Assembly (NCBI RefSeq): GCF_018476885.1
Contig: NZ_JAHCVJ010000003.1
Span: forward strand, 62,001-126,000
Source: Geoanaerobacter pelophilus
GTDB lineage: Bacteria > Desulfobacterota > Desulfuromonadia > Geobacterales > DSM-12255
DNA length: 64,000 bases
Direction of reading: 5' to 3'
Part shown: positions 34,992-44,444 of the stretch, in pieces
How the letters are laid out: each line of letters starts with the position of its first letter
Position numbering within the stretch: the first letter of the stretch is position 1
Program-made: the position numbers and the translations under genes
Notes under the pieces: generated by a model
What the model saw: the letters and a program-made list of their open reading frames with translations, nothing else
The model's database searches: none
What the model was told of the DNA's origin: nothing

Positions 34992-35906
34992 TCAGCACTC
35001 AGCGGATACAAATTGCAGCAATGAATGGAGCATGGAGGTTTTGTCAAGCTGTACCCCACTCTTTGCCCCAGCAGCAACAGCTCTGGCAAAAATGGCATCT
35101 AGTTCCAGTGGCCGCTGCTCCTCCCGGTCAATCAGCATTGAGGGGCGGTAGGGCCCCATGCCGTCGGAAAAAACCAGCATTTTTTCGGCAAATTCAGCTG
35201 GAATAGGTTCCTGCAACCCTTGGGCATTGGCTGCAGCAATAACCTCAAGCATGATATCCCTGACCAGTGAGCGGGTTGCAGCATTGGTCAAGAGACGATC
35301 TACCGGGGCATTGAGCAGTGTGCACAGCCCGTTGAACGGGATGTTCCAGACCAGTTTCTGCCAACGGGCACTCTTGAGGTCCCGCACCTGCCGACAATCA
35401 ACGCCAGCAGCGCGGAACATCACAGCAACTTCGGTCAGCAGAGATTCAGGAGCATCAGCAAAGCAGCCCAGTTCGATGCGTCCGGCTCCTAAATGGTGGA
35501 CGGTCCCGGGTTCGCCACGGTTCGCGCAGAGAAAGGCAACCCCGCCGAGAATCCGATACGAGCCAAACAGCTCTGCCAACAGTTCTTCATTGCCGAGTCC
35601 ATTCTGCAGGGTCAGGATGTAGGTTTTATCACCCACAAGCGGCGCAATCAATTCTTGATAGCTGTCATTGGCAAAGGTCTTGAGCCCGACCAGCACCAGC
35701 TCGGTCTCACCGATCTCTTCCGGGCGAAGCGCCGCCGAAACCTTGTCCAGCTTGAAATCACCGTTTATTGACCTGACTGTCAGGCCAGAGGCAGAAACTG
35801 CCTCGTAATCGCGCCTCAGCAAAAATGTTACTTCATTGCCAGCGCGTTGTAGTAGCGCCCCATAATACAGCCCAAGCGCTCCCGAACCAACAACTGCAAT
35901 GCGCAT
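34992..35906 (-). CDS. panE: 2-dehydropantoate 2-reductase
   Basis: 304 residues from the ATG at 35906. NADPH-dependent reduction of ketopantoate in pantothenate synthesis. Rossmann motif VVGSGALGLYYGALLQRAG at residues 5-23, the LKTFAND and LQNGLGNEE segments, and catalytic Lys in SARWQKLVWNIPFNGLC. Divergent from the M23 peptidase, 67 bases apart. PanE paralogues exist for other 2-oxoacids, so the substrate is probable, not certain. Confidence 0.87.
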   Translation of the reverse strand: MRIAVVGSGALGLYYGALLQRAGNEVTFLLRRDYEAVSASGLTVRSINGDFKLDKVSAALRPEEIGETELVLVGLKTFANDSYQELIAPLVGDKTYILTLQNGLGNEELLAELFGSYRILGGVAFLCANRGEPGTVHHLGAGRIELGCFADAPESLLTEVAVMFRAAGVDCRQVRDLKSARWQKLVWNIPFNGLCTLLNAPVDRLLTNAATRSLVRDIMLEVIAAANAQGLQEPIPAEFAEKMLVFSDGMGPYRPSMLIDREEQRPLELDAIFARAVAAGAKSGVQLDKTSMLHSLLQFVSAEC

Positions 35907-35973
35907 TGCTCCGCGTCTCCTCAAGATTATGGTATTTCAACCGATAAAAGTGTACAGTTCGGAATAATTTATT

Positions 35974-36696
35974 ATGAAACCATCCATCATTGTCATATTG
36001 CTGCTGACGACGCTTCTTACTGCCTCTACCGGGTGGGGAGACATTTACCGGCACGACGATGGCAGTGATACCATCTCCTTCACCGATGCTCCGCATGACA
36101 GCCGTTATACACTTATCATGCGCGACCGTCAGCCTAAAATCACCAAAAGCAACAAAACGAGTATCCGCCCGACAGTCGCCAAAACAGAAAGCGCGGCAGC
36201 GAGATCAGCTAGTCAGGAGCCTTCGCTGGCCAATGAGCTTCCCCTGCAGGGAGTTATAACATCCACCACCGGCTACCGCAATGATCCGTTTGACGGCAAA
36301 CTGAAGCATCACAACGGCATGGACATTGCCGCACCATCCGGCACTCCGGTGAAACCGGTCGCACCAGGGACTGTCGTATTCAGCGGCTGGCGCAACGGTT
36401 ACGGTAACTCGGTAATCATCGAGCACGACGATAGCATGGTTACGATCTATGCCCATCACAGCAGCAACCAGGTATCTGAGGGGGCCACAGTCGACCGCTC
36501 CACGGTTATCGCGCTTTCCGGCTCCACCGGTCGCTCCACCGGTCCCCACCTCCACTTCGAGGCATGGCGAAACGGCGAAAACATCACCCCCACATTTCTT
36601 CCCGCAGGAACTCAACAGCACCAAGCAGTTGCTGCCGCACCGGTACGCCGCTATCTGCAGCCCGACGGCACCATCCTGTTCACTAACCTCCGCTAG
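35974..36696 (+). CDS. M23 (LytM) peptidoglycan endopeptidase with N-terminal DUF4124
   Basis: 240 residues. Signal peptide (IIVILLLTTLLTASTGWG), a DUF4124-type segment YRHDDGSDTISFTDAP (~26-40), a linker, and then the LytM domain. There, HHNGMDIAAPSGTPV and THLHFE-type HLHFEAWRNG give the zinc ligands, and GYGNSVIIEHDDSMVTIYAH completes the site. It is a periplasmic cell-wall hydrolase or its activator. A second short DUF4124-like motif ends the protein (YLQPDGTILFTNLR), which is unusual. Confidence 0.88.
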   Translation: MKPSIIVILLLTTLLTASTGWGDIYRHDDGSDTISFTDAPHDSRYTLIMRDRQPKITKSNKTSIRPTVAKTESAAARSASQEPSLANELPLQGVITSTTGYRNDPFDGKLKHHNGMDIAAPSGTPVKPVAPGTVVFSGWRNGYGNSVIIEHDDSMVTIYAHHSSNQVSEGATVDRSTVIALSGSTGRSTGPHLHFEAWRNGENITPTFLPAGTQQHQAVAAAPVRRYLQPDGTILFTNLR

Positions 36697-36699
36697 CTC

Positions 36700-39216
36700 C
36701 TATCTGCTTCCAGCCTTGGTAGTTCTCCGCGTCGGCACGGCGCTCCAGGGGTCATCCGGCCACGGATGCTTCGGATATCTCCCTTTAAGCTCCTTCTTTA
36801 CCTGGGGATAGGTGGTCTCCCAGAAGCTACGGAGATCCCGGGTCACCTGTATCGGACGTTGTGCCGGTGACAACAAATGAAGGACTACCGGCACCCTTCC
36901 CCAGGCAATTGACGGGGTCTCGGCCAAACCAAACATCTCTTGGAGCTTGACTGACACAAACGGCGTACCGTCGCCGTAATCGACTCGCAGCCGCGAGCCA
37001 CTCGGAACGGTAAGATGGGTCGGCGCACCCTCATCAATCTGACGCAGCTGTTCCCAAGGGAAAAACGACTGCAGCAAGGCCAGCATATCAAGCCGCTTGA
37101 ACTCTGCTACCGACCTCATCCCGGTAACTGCCGGCATTAGCCACTCCGCAAGAGACGTGAGCAGCGCTGCATTGGAAATATCCGGAAAACCGCAGTCAGG
37201 CGCGGCCTGCGCAAGAAACTCCACCCGCGACTGGAACTGGCGGGCCGCTGCAGTCCATGGCAGGAGGCCGAGGTCCTGGTAGTCGTGTAATGCCGTCATC
37301 AGGGCATTAACAACCTCTTTATCCTCCGGGGCAGAACTTCTTATGGAAAGTTGCAATGCCCCGAACCGCTCCGCAACAGTGGTAACCACCCTGCCACCAT
37401 CCCGGTCCCAGACAGATTCGCGTTGTACCGTTATCTGCTCGGGGAAAAGGCAGCGAATCTGGTCCAGGGTCACGGCTGATGCCCCATGAATAGAACCTTC
37501 CTTGCCAGGGCTGCCCAAAACCTCGACCGCCACGACAAACTGCCGGTTAATAACCGCTGATCCTAGACCCAACCTGGCGCCACTACCATTCGCCAACAGG
37601 TAGCGATCAGAGTCATGCTCTCTCTGCATGGCTATCCGATCAGGGAAGGCCTTTATCAGAAGCTGGGGAATCTTTTCCAATAACAAGGAGTGACCGTCAC
37701 GACTCGTATCAACCAGTTTTTTCAGCTTTGCAGCAACCCTGTCAACCTGCCTGCAGGCAGCAGCATCCAATTCCCGCGAATAACCGCTCCCGGAACGCCA
37801 TTCATCAAGGGCTTCCAGGCGATCGGAATAGTCGCAGCTGCTTTTGGGCCGGTCCTTGAGACAATCGCGACGGAAGATATCCCTCTCTGAAATAAGCGCT
37901 GCCAGGTCGCAGGCAAGACCACTACATTCCAGTGCTTCACCTGCGATCACCAGGCTGGCCAACCTGGGGTGAAGCGGGAGATTCGCCATTTTCCGTCCCA
38001 GCTGCGTAATCCGGTTACCGGGATCAAGTGCGCCTAAAATGCGAAGCAGCGACCGCGCCTCACCCAGCGGGCCGGCTTGCGGAGGATCCAGCCACGCCAG
38101 AGACAAAGGATCAACAACGCCCCAATTCGCCAATTCCAGGGCAAGAGACGCAAGATCGACCACCCTGATCTCAGGCAGGTTGTACGGGACAAGGGTTGCC
38201 TCGGTCGCAGGGCTCCAGAGCCGGTAGCAAATACCTGGGCCAATCCTGCCGCTCCTCCCGCTACGTTGTGCTGCCGAAGCAGCTGACACTCGGACGGTCT
38301 GCATCCTGTTGAGACCGGAGGCCGGATCAAAGCGGACTGTCCGCGTAAGACCGGCATCGACGACAACTGTGATCCCTTCGATGGTAAGGCTGGTTTCGGC
38401 AATATTGGTTGCCAGCACCACCTTTCTCTTTTGGGCCGGCATGATGGCTGCTTCCTGTTCAGCGAACGGAAGATCACCGTACAGTTGCGACACCATGACA
38501 TCGGCCAAACCTGAGTCTTTGAGCAGAGTGCCGCAGCGTCTGATCTCAGCGGCACCGGGAAGAAATACCAGGATGTCGCCGGAGGTCTCCACCAAAGCCT
38601 TGGTGACGGCACCGGCTGCCGCTGCGGCAATATCTCCGGCAGGGTCTCCGAGGTAACGGATAACGACCGGATGGACCCGCCCTTCACAGGCAACGACCGG
38701 AACCTCTCCCAACACCCTGGAAACCGGGCCGGTTTCCAGGGTGGCAGACATTATAACTATTTTTAGATCAGGCCTGATCGACTTCTGGATATCAAGGCAG
38801 AGTGCCAAAGCCGTGTCGGCCTGTAGACTCCGTTCGTGAAACTCATCAAAGACCACCACCGACACACCTTCCAGTGCCGGATCAGTCTGCAACCTCCTGG
38901 TCAGCAGCCCTTCGGTAAGGACTTCAATCTTAGTTGCCGCTGAAACTTTCCGGTCAAAACGGATTGCATAGCCAACAGTATCTCCTAAACGCCCGCCAAT
39001 GCTCTTTGCCAGCCAGGAGGCGGCATTAACCGCGGCCAGGCGCCGCGGCTCAAGCATTAAAATCTTGCCGGAGCTGCCAAGGGGAGCATTCAGAAGTGCC
39101 AGAGGCACACGGCTCGTCTTGCCGGAACCTGGCGGCGCCTGAAGTACCACTCCAGTGGAAGCAGTTAAAGATGCAATGAGTTCCGGGATGACCAGATCGA
39201 CCGGCAGGGGTAGCAT
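36700..39216 (-). CDS. hrpB: ATP-dependent helicase HrpB
   Basis: 838 residues. DEAH-family: Walker A APPGSGKTSRVPLALL, VVFDEFHERSLQAD (DEFH), SATLETG, RSGRSGRIGPGICYRLWS (motif VI), and a C-terminal HrpB domain ending with PIQVTRDLRSFWETTYPQVK. Role in bacteria is poorly defined (RNA/DNA helicase). Convergent with the M23 gene; the HAD gene ends 2 bases upstream of its start. Confidence 0.94.
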   Translation of the reverse strand: MLPLPVDLVIPELIASLTASTGVVLQAPPGSGKTSRVPLALLNAPLGSSGKILMLEPRRLAAVNAASWLAKSIGGRLGDTVGYAIRFDRKVSAATKIEVLTEGLLTRRLQTDPALEGVSVVVFDEFHERSLQADTALALCLDIQKSIRPDLKIVIMSATLETGPVSRVLGEVPVVACEGRVHPVVIRYLGDPAGDIAAAAAGAVTKALVETSGDILVFLPGAAEIRRCGTLLKDSGLADVMVSQLYGDLPFAEQEAAIMPAQKRKVVLATNIAETSLTIEGITVVVDAGLTRTVRFDPASGLNRMQTVRVSAASAAQRSGRSGRIGPGICYRLWSPATEATLVPYNLPEIRVVDLASLALELANWGVVDPLSLAWLDPPQAGPLGEARSLLRILGALDPGNRITQLGRKMANLPLHPRLASLVIAGEALECSGLACDLAALISERDIFRRDCLKDRPKSSCDYSDRLEALDEWRSGSGYSRELDAAACRQVDRVAAKLKKLVDTSRDGHSLLLEKIPQLLIKAFPDRIAMQREHDSDRYLLANGSGARLGLGSAVINRQFVVAVEVLGSPGKEGSIHGASAVTLDQIRCLFPEQITVQRESVWDRDGGRVVTTVAERFGALQLSIRSSAPEDKEVVNALMTALHDYQDLGLLPWTAAARQFQSRVEFLAQAAPDCGFPDISNAALLTSLAEWLMPAVTGMRSVAEFKRLDMLALLQSFFPWEQLRQIDEGAPTHLTVPSGSRLRVDYGDGTPFVSVKLQEMFGLAETPSIAWGRVPVVLHLLSPAQRPIQVTRDLRSFWETTYPQVKKELKGRYPKHPWPDDPWSAVPTRRTTKAGSR

Positions 39217-39218
39217 GT

Positions 39219-39914
39219 TCAGGTTGTAACGATGGTTTTGAAATCAGCGATTGTTAAATCCGCCAACGATGAAACAATCCGCGAGGCCTTGCTCAAATGA
39301 TCTGCAGAATAGCTGTTGGTCACGGCAACAACCGGGATTCCCGCCCCAGAAGCAGAAACGATACCGGCAGGGGTGTCTTCTATGGCAACACAACAGGCAG
39401 CGGTTATCCCGCGATCAGGAAAGGCGGTAGCGAGCTTGCGCACCGCCAGGACATAACTGGCAGGGTCAGGCTTGCTGGCAGCAACCTCTTCGGCAGTGAC
39501 CATGACCGTAAAGGCGTTTTCAATGGCAAGAATGCGGAGAATCGGCTCAATATCGCTCCGGAGAGCGCCACTGCAAATGGCCAGCGGCACCTCCGCAGAC
39601 AGTGCAGAAATCAGGGCCACAACCCCTGGATATGCAGAGACCCCTTCTGTAACCACATCCTGGAACAGGCTGGCTTTAAGCGCTATCAGCTCTTCCAGGC
39701 CGGACTGGTCCAAAGACCGGCCACCAGCACGGAATGCCTCGATGAAGGCATCACGGTCATCGAACCCCATATAGCGATCAACATATTCCTGCCACGAATA
39801 CCCAAGCCCCAGCGGTTCGAGCACAACCTGAAACGACCGGTAATGAAGCGGTTCGGTATCGACAATGACTCCGTCAAAATCAAAGATCACGGCCTTCAGG
39901 CAACGCTCTCCCAT
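39219..39914 (-). CDS. HAD-superfamily phosphatase, beta-phosphoglucomutase/CbbY-like
   Basis: 231 residues from the ATG at 39914, one base overlapping the upstream stop (TGATG). DFDGVIVDTEPLHYRSF (nucleophile Asp and acid/base Asp), helical cap, LAICSGALRSD (motif II) and SKPDPASYVLA / EDTPAGIVSA (motifs III and IV). Probably hydrolyses a small phosphate ester; substrate unknown. Confidence 0.88.
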   Translation of the reverse strand: MGERCLKAVIFDFDGVIVDTEPLHYRSFQVVLEPLGLGYSWQEYVDRYMGFDDRDAFIEAFRAGGRSLDQSGLEELIALKASLFQDVVTEGVSAYPGVVALISALSAEVPLAICSGALRSDIEPILRILAIENAFTVMVTAEEVAASKPDPASYVLAVRKLATAFPDRGITAACCVAIEDTPAGIVSASGAGIPVVAVTNSYSADHLSKASRIVSSLADLTIADFKTIVTT

Positions 39915-41146
39915 CAAAATCTCCCCACCAGCGCAACCATTGCCGATGAATCGGAGATCATCGGCGCCACGGCAATGCGCCTTGCTTGCGCTGTTGCATG
40001 ATAATGTGTAACCACCCGACCGCAGAGTTCACCGATAGCAGCTCCCAACAAGACATCACTGGCCCAGTGCTTGTCCTGGTAGATCCGGGAGAAGCCGACA
40101 AATGTTGCTGCGGCATATGAGGCAAGTGCTGTCAGAGGGCTTTTGGAGGCTGAAGCCATAACCGATGCCATGGCAAACGAGCTTGCGGTGTGCATCGAAG
40201 GCAAGGAATCGTAATCAGTGCCAAACTGAAAAAGCCGATAACTACCCGAATCACGGGAAACGCCGGGCCGACCCCTGCCAATGGCCTGCTTGAGCAATAA
40301 AGTAGAAGCATCAGCAAGGATGGCTGCTTCGCCGAACATCTCGCCCAGTTCCTTGTATTTGGGTGAATCGCCAAGTAGTCCGCCGCCATAAACTGCAGCA
40401 GCAAAACCCAGATGAATAAAAGGATCGCCCAACAATGAACCGGCATCAGTCGCGCGATCGAGATTCCGCCCTTTGCGTGTCGCCACTTTATCGCGGATAT
40501 CCTCATCATATTGGGTGGTCACCGCAACCGCACCGGCAACAAACATGGTAGCGAGCAGGCCCTTGTTTTCCATGCTTAACGGCGACCGGACAAGCTCTTT
40601 GGCCTCATCAACAAGACGCAGTGAGGCAGATGTAACCTCATCAACCGGCTGGAAGGCAAGCTCTGCAGCTCTGGAGTCAACAGAGACCCCGCAAATGGGT
40701 AAAATAATGGCAAGATACAACAGGGCACTGCCCGAACGCCCGGAGGCTTTACACTGCCTGGCCCAAAAGTAGCCCAAGGACACGATCAGGGCGCCGACCA
40801 GATTTGCCAATGAATCCATGATATCCGCAGAACGGTTGGCAGTAAGTACCCCCTGGGCGACCTCCATTCCGGCGCCAAAGCAGACCACGCCGATAAACAC
40901 CGGCAAAATGCCAGGTTTGGGCCCAGGGAATGCCCTTAACAGGAGAAAAGTCAAAAGTGCATAGGCCGAGGCATGATGCAGCTTGTCCCAGCCAAGGACA
41001 CTATTGGAAATCGTCGGCGGCGATGGGGTAAGAGACAGATAGATAATCGTCACCAACCAGCCGATGCAGAGGGACAGAGAGAACCATCTGCTATTGAGTA
41101 AGCTCAGCGTCCTATCACTAGCGTTAGGCTGGGAGTTCACGGTCAT
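39914..41146 (-). CDS. VanZ-like / PAP2 phosphatase fusion membrane protein
   Basis: 410 residues from the ATG at 41146. The N-terminal ~130 residues are VanZ-like (SLTPSPPTI, WDKLHHASAYALLTFLLLR, EVAQGVLTANRSADIMDSLA) with four helices. The C-terminal half is PAP2: KQAIGRGRPGVSRDSG (C1), SLPSMHTASSFAMAS (C2, SMHT variant) and SRIYQDKHWASDVLLGA (C3). PAP2 enzymes dephosphorylate lipid carriers such as undecaprenyl pyrophosphate. It lies next to an SLBB polysaccharide export gene, so a role in envelope polysaccharide lipid recycling is inferred. Confidence 0.85.
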   Translation of the reverse strand: MTVNSQPNASDRTLSLLNSRWFSLSLCIGWLVTIIYLSLTPSPPTISNSVLGWDKLHHASAYALLTFLLLRAFPGPKPGILPVFIGVVCFGAGMEVAQGVLTANRSADIMDSLANLVGALIVSLGYFWARQCKASGRSGSALLYLAIILPICGVSVDSRAAELAFQPVDEVTSASLRLVDEAKELVRSPLSMENKGLLATMFVAGAVAVTTQYDEDIRDKVATRKGRNLDRATDAGSLLGDPFIHLGFAAAVYGGGLLGDSPKYKELGEMFGEAAILADASTLLLKQAIGRGRPGVSRDSGSYRLFQFGTDYDSLPSMHTASSFAMASVMASASKSPLTALASYAAATFVGFSRIYQDKHWASDVLLGAAIGELCGRVVTHYHATAQARRIAVAPMISDSSAMVALVGRF

Positions 41147-41159
41147 ATTGATAAACCGC

Positions 41160-44060
41160 CTAACGCAAGCCGACAAGAACAGTGCCTGCGGTCAAAGCGA
41201 CATTGGCCAATATTTGGGTTATGTCCTTGATTTCGCGAAGCCATGCCGTTCTCTCAAGCTTCTGCGGCACAACCAGGGTGTCACCCGGCTGAAGTGGCGT
41301 GGCCATGAAGCTGCCAAAGGTCCAGCTGCGGGATTCATCGTCCCACTTGATACCGAACGACGACTGCTGCCTGCTGAAGACCGACCCGTCGGCGCGGATG
41401 ATGTACATCTCGCTCGACTCGGCATCGCGTGTCGAACCACCGGCCTTTTCCAGGTAGAAGGAAAGCTGCTCACCAGGCTTATGAATGAATGATGTCTGGT
41501 TGTAGACCTGCCCCATGATGTTTACCACACTCGATTTTGCCGGGATATCAAGCAAATCACCACCCTGGACCTCGACATCATTGGCACTGTTTTCGAACTC
41601 GCTGAGCTTGGCAAGCGCAATGACGATTCGACCTTCAGCCTTTAAAGTCTTCAGTTTTTCCAGGTTTTTCTGCAGCCCCTCAAGGGCGGCCTTGGTTGCA
41701 TCGAGTTCCTCACGCGAAGCAGCGACAGAGGCAAGCTCCCCCTGTTTTTTCATGATGTCCTGCTCTGCTCTCTGGATGATCTCATCCATTCTCTTCTGCT
41801 GGTCGCGCTGAACAGATTTTCTGAAAAAACGGGCCCCTTTCAGGTACGCCTTGTCCGTGTAACCACCGGCGCGCTTCAGGATAGAACTGAGTTTTTCACC
41901 CTTTGACACCGAATAAACCCCTGGAAACCTGACCTCACCTTGAACATTTATCAGGCGATCGGAAGAGTCGAGCCACTCCTGAATCCCGCGCACAATAAAC
42001 ACGTCATCAGGCTTCAGCGTCAGGTTCTGGCTGGCATCACCGGCCATGGCCTTTGCCAGGTCGATATCAAGCCGCTCTACCTTTGCCATCCCCTTATCCA
42101 TAAGAATGCGGGTAAGTTCGGCCTTTTCCATATAGGCGTTGCGCTTGAGGCTGCCGCTGGCCGCCACCAGGTCGCGGACCGTCATGTTAGGGTAGTAATC
42201 GTAGGTCCCTGGATTGACCACCATGCCATTGATGGATACTGTAGGCTTGTCCACCATCTCCAGCCGCGAGAAGACCTTTACCGTGTCCTGTTCATTGAGC
42301 AGGATATTTTCCTGGGCATCGCCGGAAAGCACCTTGCCGAGATTGAACACGACGGTTTCACGATGAAAATCGGGTGGAACCATCCGTAATACCTGGGCAG
42401 CATCCAGGTAGGCATCCGGCAGGATGGCTGTGAAGGACGGGATTAAGTCAGAAACGCGCATACCCTGCTTGAACTGATAGTCTCCAGGGCGGGCCACATT
42501 TCCCTGAAGTGAGACGACCTGGCGTAACGCCTTCATTACCGGAAAGACCTTGACCATGTCCCGGTCCATGATCTCAATAGCGGAGGCGCCAAGGTCACCG
42601 AGCTTCACATCGGAAACAACCCTACCGGATTTCTGATCGTAGCGTTCGACCTGGATCCGTCCGAGATCGCCGCTGGCCGAGGACCCGCCAGCCATGGCGA
42701 GCAGGTCGCCCAGAGTAGTCTTGTTCTTCAATTCGAAAATCGCCGGACGCTTTACTTCGCCAGCCACGGCCGCAACAGGGCCAATAACCGGCACAAAAAC
42801 AGTATCGCCATTTTCCAGACGGATATCGGTGGACCGGTCACCGGAAAGGAACATATCGTAGAGATCGACCTGTTGCACAAGCTTTCCGGCCCTGGAAAGA
42901 CGAATAGTCCTCAGGCTGCCACTCTTGGCAGGGCCACCGGCCAAGGACAGGGCATTGATGATGGTAGCAGTCGATGTTACCGAATATGCGCCGGGAGACT
43001 CTACTTCACCAACAACAAAAACCTGGATGGACTTGAGCCGTCCCAAAGAGACATTGAGTTCGTACCCTTTGTAGTAGCGGGAAATTGCCTTGGAGATGAT
43101 CTCCTTGGCCTGGCCGAAACTGGCACCCCAGACCCGGACAGTGCCGACACGCGGCAGGGTCACTTCTCCGTTGCGGTCAACGACCAGATCGTACCGGCCC
43201 TGGACGGAGCCCCACAGATCAATTCTGAGCGAATCGCCAGGTCCGAGGACATAATCTGCACCGACCGGAGCATTATCCAGCGGCGTAGCCGCGGCAAGCG
43301 AGTTTTTAAAAAAATCATAGCCAAACTGCTTCAAAGTCCGGTTAAATGGTTCGGCCTCGACCTTGTCCTGAAGAGTGAATGTCTTGGTTGAAAAGGACTT
43401 TTCCAGAAGCGATCCCTGCTCTTCGTCCGCAACCGGAATCACGCTTTGCTCATTGGAAAAAAAGGTGATCTCCTGCTGGGCCGGTTCATCCAGCGGCATT
43501 AGTTCATTATTTTCAAGAGGAGACGGAGCTGTTCCCTGAACCTTGAAGTAGTAAATCTGGTTATTGCGCAGAAAGCGTAGCTTGTATTCCGTTACGGCGC
43601 CAATTTCCAGTTTCTTGTCATAACGCCCGGATTCTATACCGTAGAAAAGCGTATACCGAGGCCCCGGGTCACCAGGCTTCTGCGACAGGCCATTGACCTT
43701 CCAGGAGAGAGACACCATGCTATCGCCCGGAACCGCTTTCAGGATGATCTTTGGTTTTTTCTGCAGAGATTTCTGTGACAGATTGCTATCAACAGTGAGT
43801 TTATCGGTTTTTTGTGTCCGGAGAGCCCCAAACTGACCATCCAGAGGCAAGCCCTTTTGCGTGCGGGGAGAAGCTTGCAGCCCGTCAGCCGGCGAGCCGC
43901 TATTTTGAGCGCCGGTCAAAGGGGTTTCATTCCGGACTTCTCCAAGATAAACCCCCTGGTTCTCCGGGGCCTCCTGATCATCGAGCGAAGCCGATAATAC
44001 CGGCGTCACAAGCAGCACAGACATAATCAACAGATATGCTATCAGTTTGAATCTCGCCAT
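41160..44060 (-). CDS. Polysaccharide export protein with multiple SLBB domains
   Basis: 966 residues, signal peptide FKLIAYLLIMSVLLVTPVLSA. After a Ser/Lys-rich segment and a fibronectin-like stretch (~105-175), the export domain YVLGPGDSLRIDLWGSVQG (~270) is followed by at least five SLBB repeats (VFVVGEVESPGAYSV, AVAGEVKRPAIFEL, SLQGNVARPGDYQF, SINGMVVNPGTYDY, NVQGEVRFPGVYSV). A coiled coil (~780-830) precedes the last, NIMGQVYNQTSF. It ends in a short hydrophobic segment. It forms an outer-membrane/periplasmic channel for exopolysaccharide like Wza; much longer than Wza (~380). Confidence 0.9.
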   Translation of the reverse strand: MARFKLIAYLLIMSVLLVTPVLSASLDDQEAPENQGVYLGEVRNETPLTGAQNSGSPADGLQASPRTQKGLPLDGQFGALRTQKTDKLTVDSNLSQKSLQKKPKIILKAVPGDSMVSLSWKVNGLSQKPGDPGPRYTLFYGIESGRYDKKLEIGAVTEYKLRFLRNNQIYYFKVQGTAPSPLENNELMPLDEPAQQEITFFSNEQSVIPVADEEQGSLLEKSFSTKTFTLQDKVEAEPFNRTLKQFGYDFFKNSLAAATPLDNAPVGADYVLGPGDSLRIDLWGSVQGRYDLVVDRNGEVTLPRVGTVRVWGASFGQAKEIISKAISRYYKGYELNVSLGRLKSIQVFVVGEVESPGAYSVTSTATIINALSLAGGPAKSGSLRTIRLSRAGKLVQQVDLYDMFLSGDRSTDIRLENGDTVFVPVIGPVAAVAGEVKRPAIFELKNKTTLGDLLAMAGGSSASGDLGRIQVERYDQKSGRVVSDVKLGDLGASAIEIMDRDMVKVFPVMKALRQVVSLQGNVARPGDYQFKQGMRVSDLIPSFTAILPDAYLDAAQVLRMVPPDFHRETVVFNLGKVLSGDAQENILLNEQDTVKVFSRLEMVDKPTVSINGMVVNPGTYDYYPNMTVRDLVAASGSLKRNAYMEKAELTRILMDKGMAKVERLDIDLAKAMAGDASQNLTLKPDDVFIVRGIQEWLDSSDRLINVQGEVRFPGVYSVSKGEKLSSILKRAGGYTDKAYLKGARFFRKSVQRDQQKRMDEIIQRAEQDIMKKQGELASVAASREELDATKAALEGLQKNLEKLKTLKAEGRIVIALAKLSEFENSANDVEVQGGDLLDIPAKSSVVNIMGQVYNQTSFIHKPGEQLSFYLEKAGGSTRDAESSEMYIIRADGSVFSRQQSSFGIKWDDESRSWTFGSFMATPLQPGDTLVVPQKLERTAWLREIKDITQILANVALTAGTVLVGLR

Positions 44061-44171
44061 CGATTTCTCTCCTCGGAGTCTGCAGGTTTATCGATCCTGC
44101 AAAAACACCAACATTTCATAGCCAATGCAAAAAAAAACAGCAACCCTTTTTTCAAGAATTACTGTTTAAAA

Positions 44172-44246
44172 TGGTGATCCCAAGGGGACTTGAACCCCTG
44201 TTACCGACGTGAAAGGCCGGTGTCCTAACCACTAGACGATGGGACC
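44172..44246 (-). tRNA. tRNA-Glu (anticodon TTC)
   Basis: 75 bases with encoded CCA. Acceptor GGTCCCA/TGGGATC; anticodon loop CTTTCAC gives TTC; T-loop GGTTCAAGTCC. Reads GAA/GAG. Confidence 0.96.
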
Positions 44247-44300
44247 TGAAAAATGTATGCAAATCAATTGACTGGTATATAGGTCTCTTTAATTTTTTAA

Positions 44301-44375
44301 TGGCTGGGGTGCGAGGATTCGAACCTCGGGATGACGGAGTCAGAGTCCGTTGCCTTACCGCTTGGCGACACCCCA
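44301..44375 (-). tRNA. tRNA-Gln (anticodon CTG)
   Basis: 75 bases with encoded CCA. Acceptor TGGGGTG/CACCCCA, a U1-type start typical of tRNA-Gln; anticodon loop CTCTGAC gives CTG; T-loop GGTTCGAATCC. Reads CAG. Lies upstream of tRNA-Glu on the same strand. Confidence 0.95.
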
Positions 44376-44444
44376 TCAAACCAAACGTTATTTATCAGAA
44401 AGATCTTTCGGGGTCAAGCTCTTTTCAGTGATCAAATTAATTTT

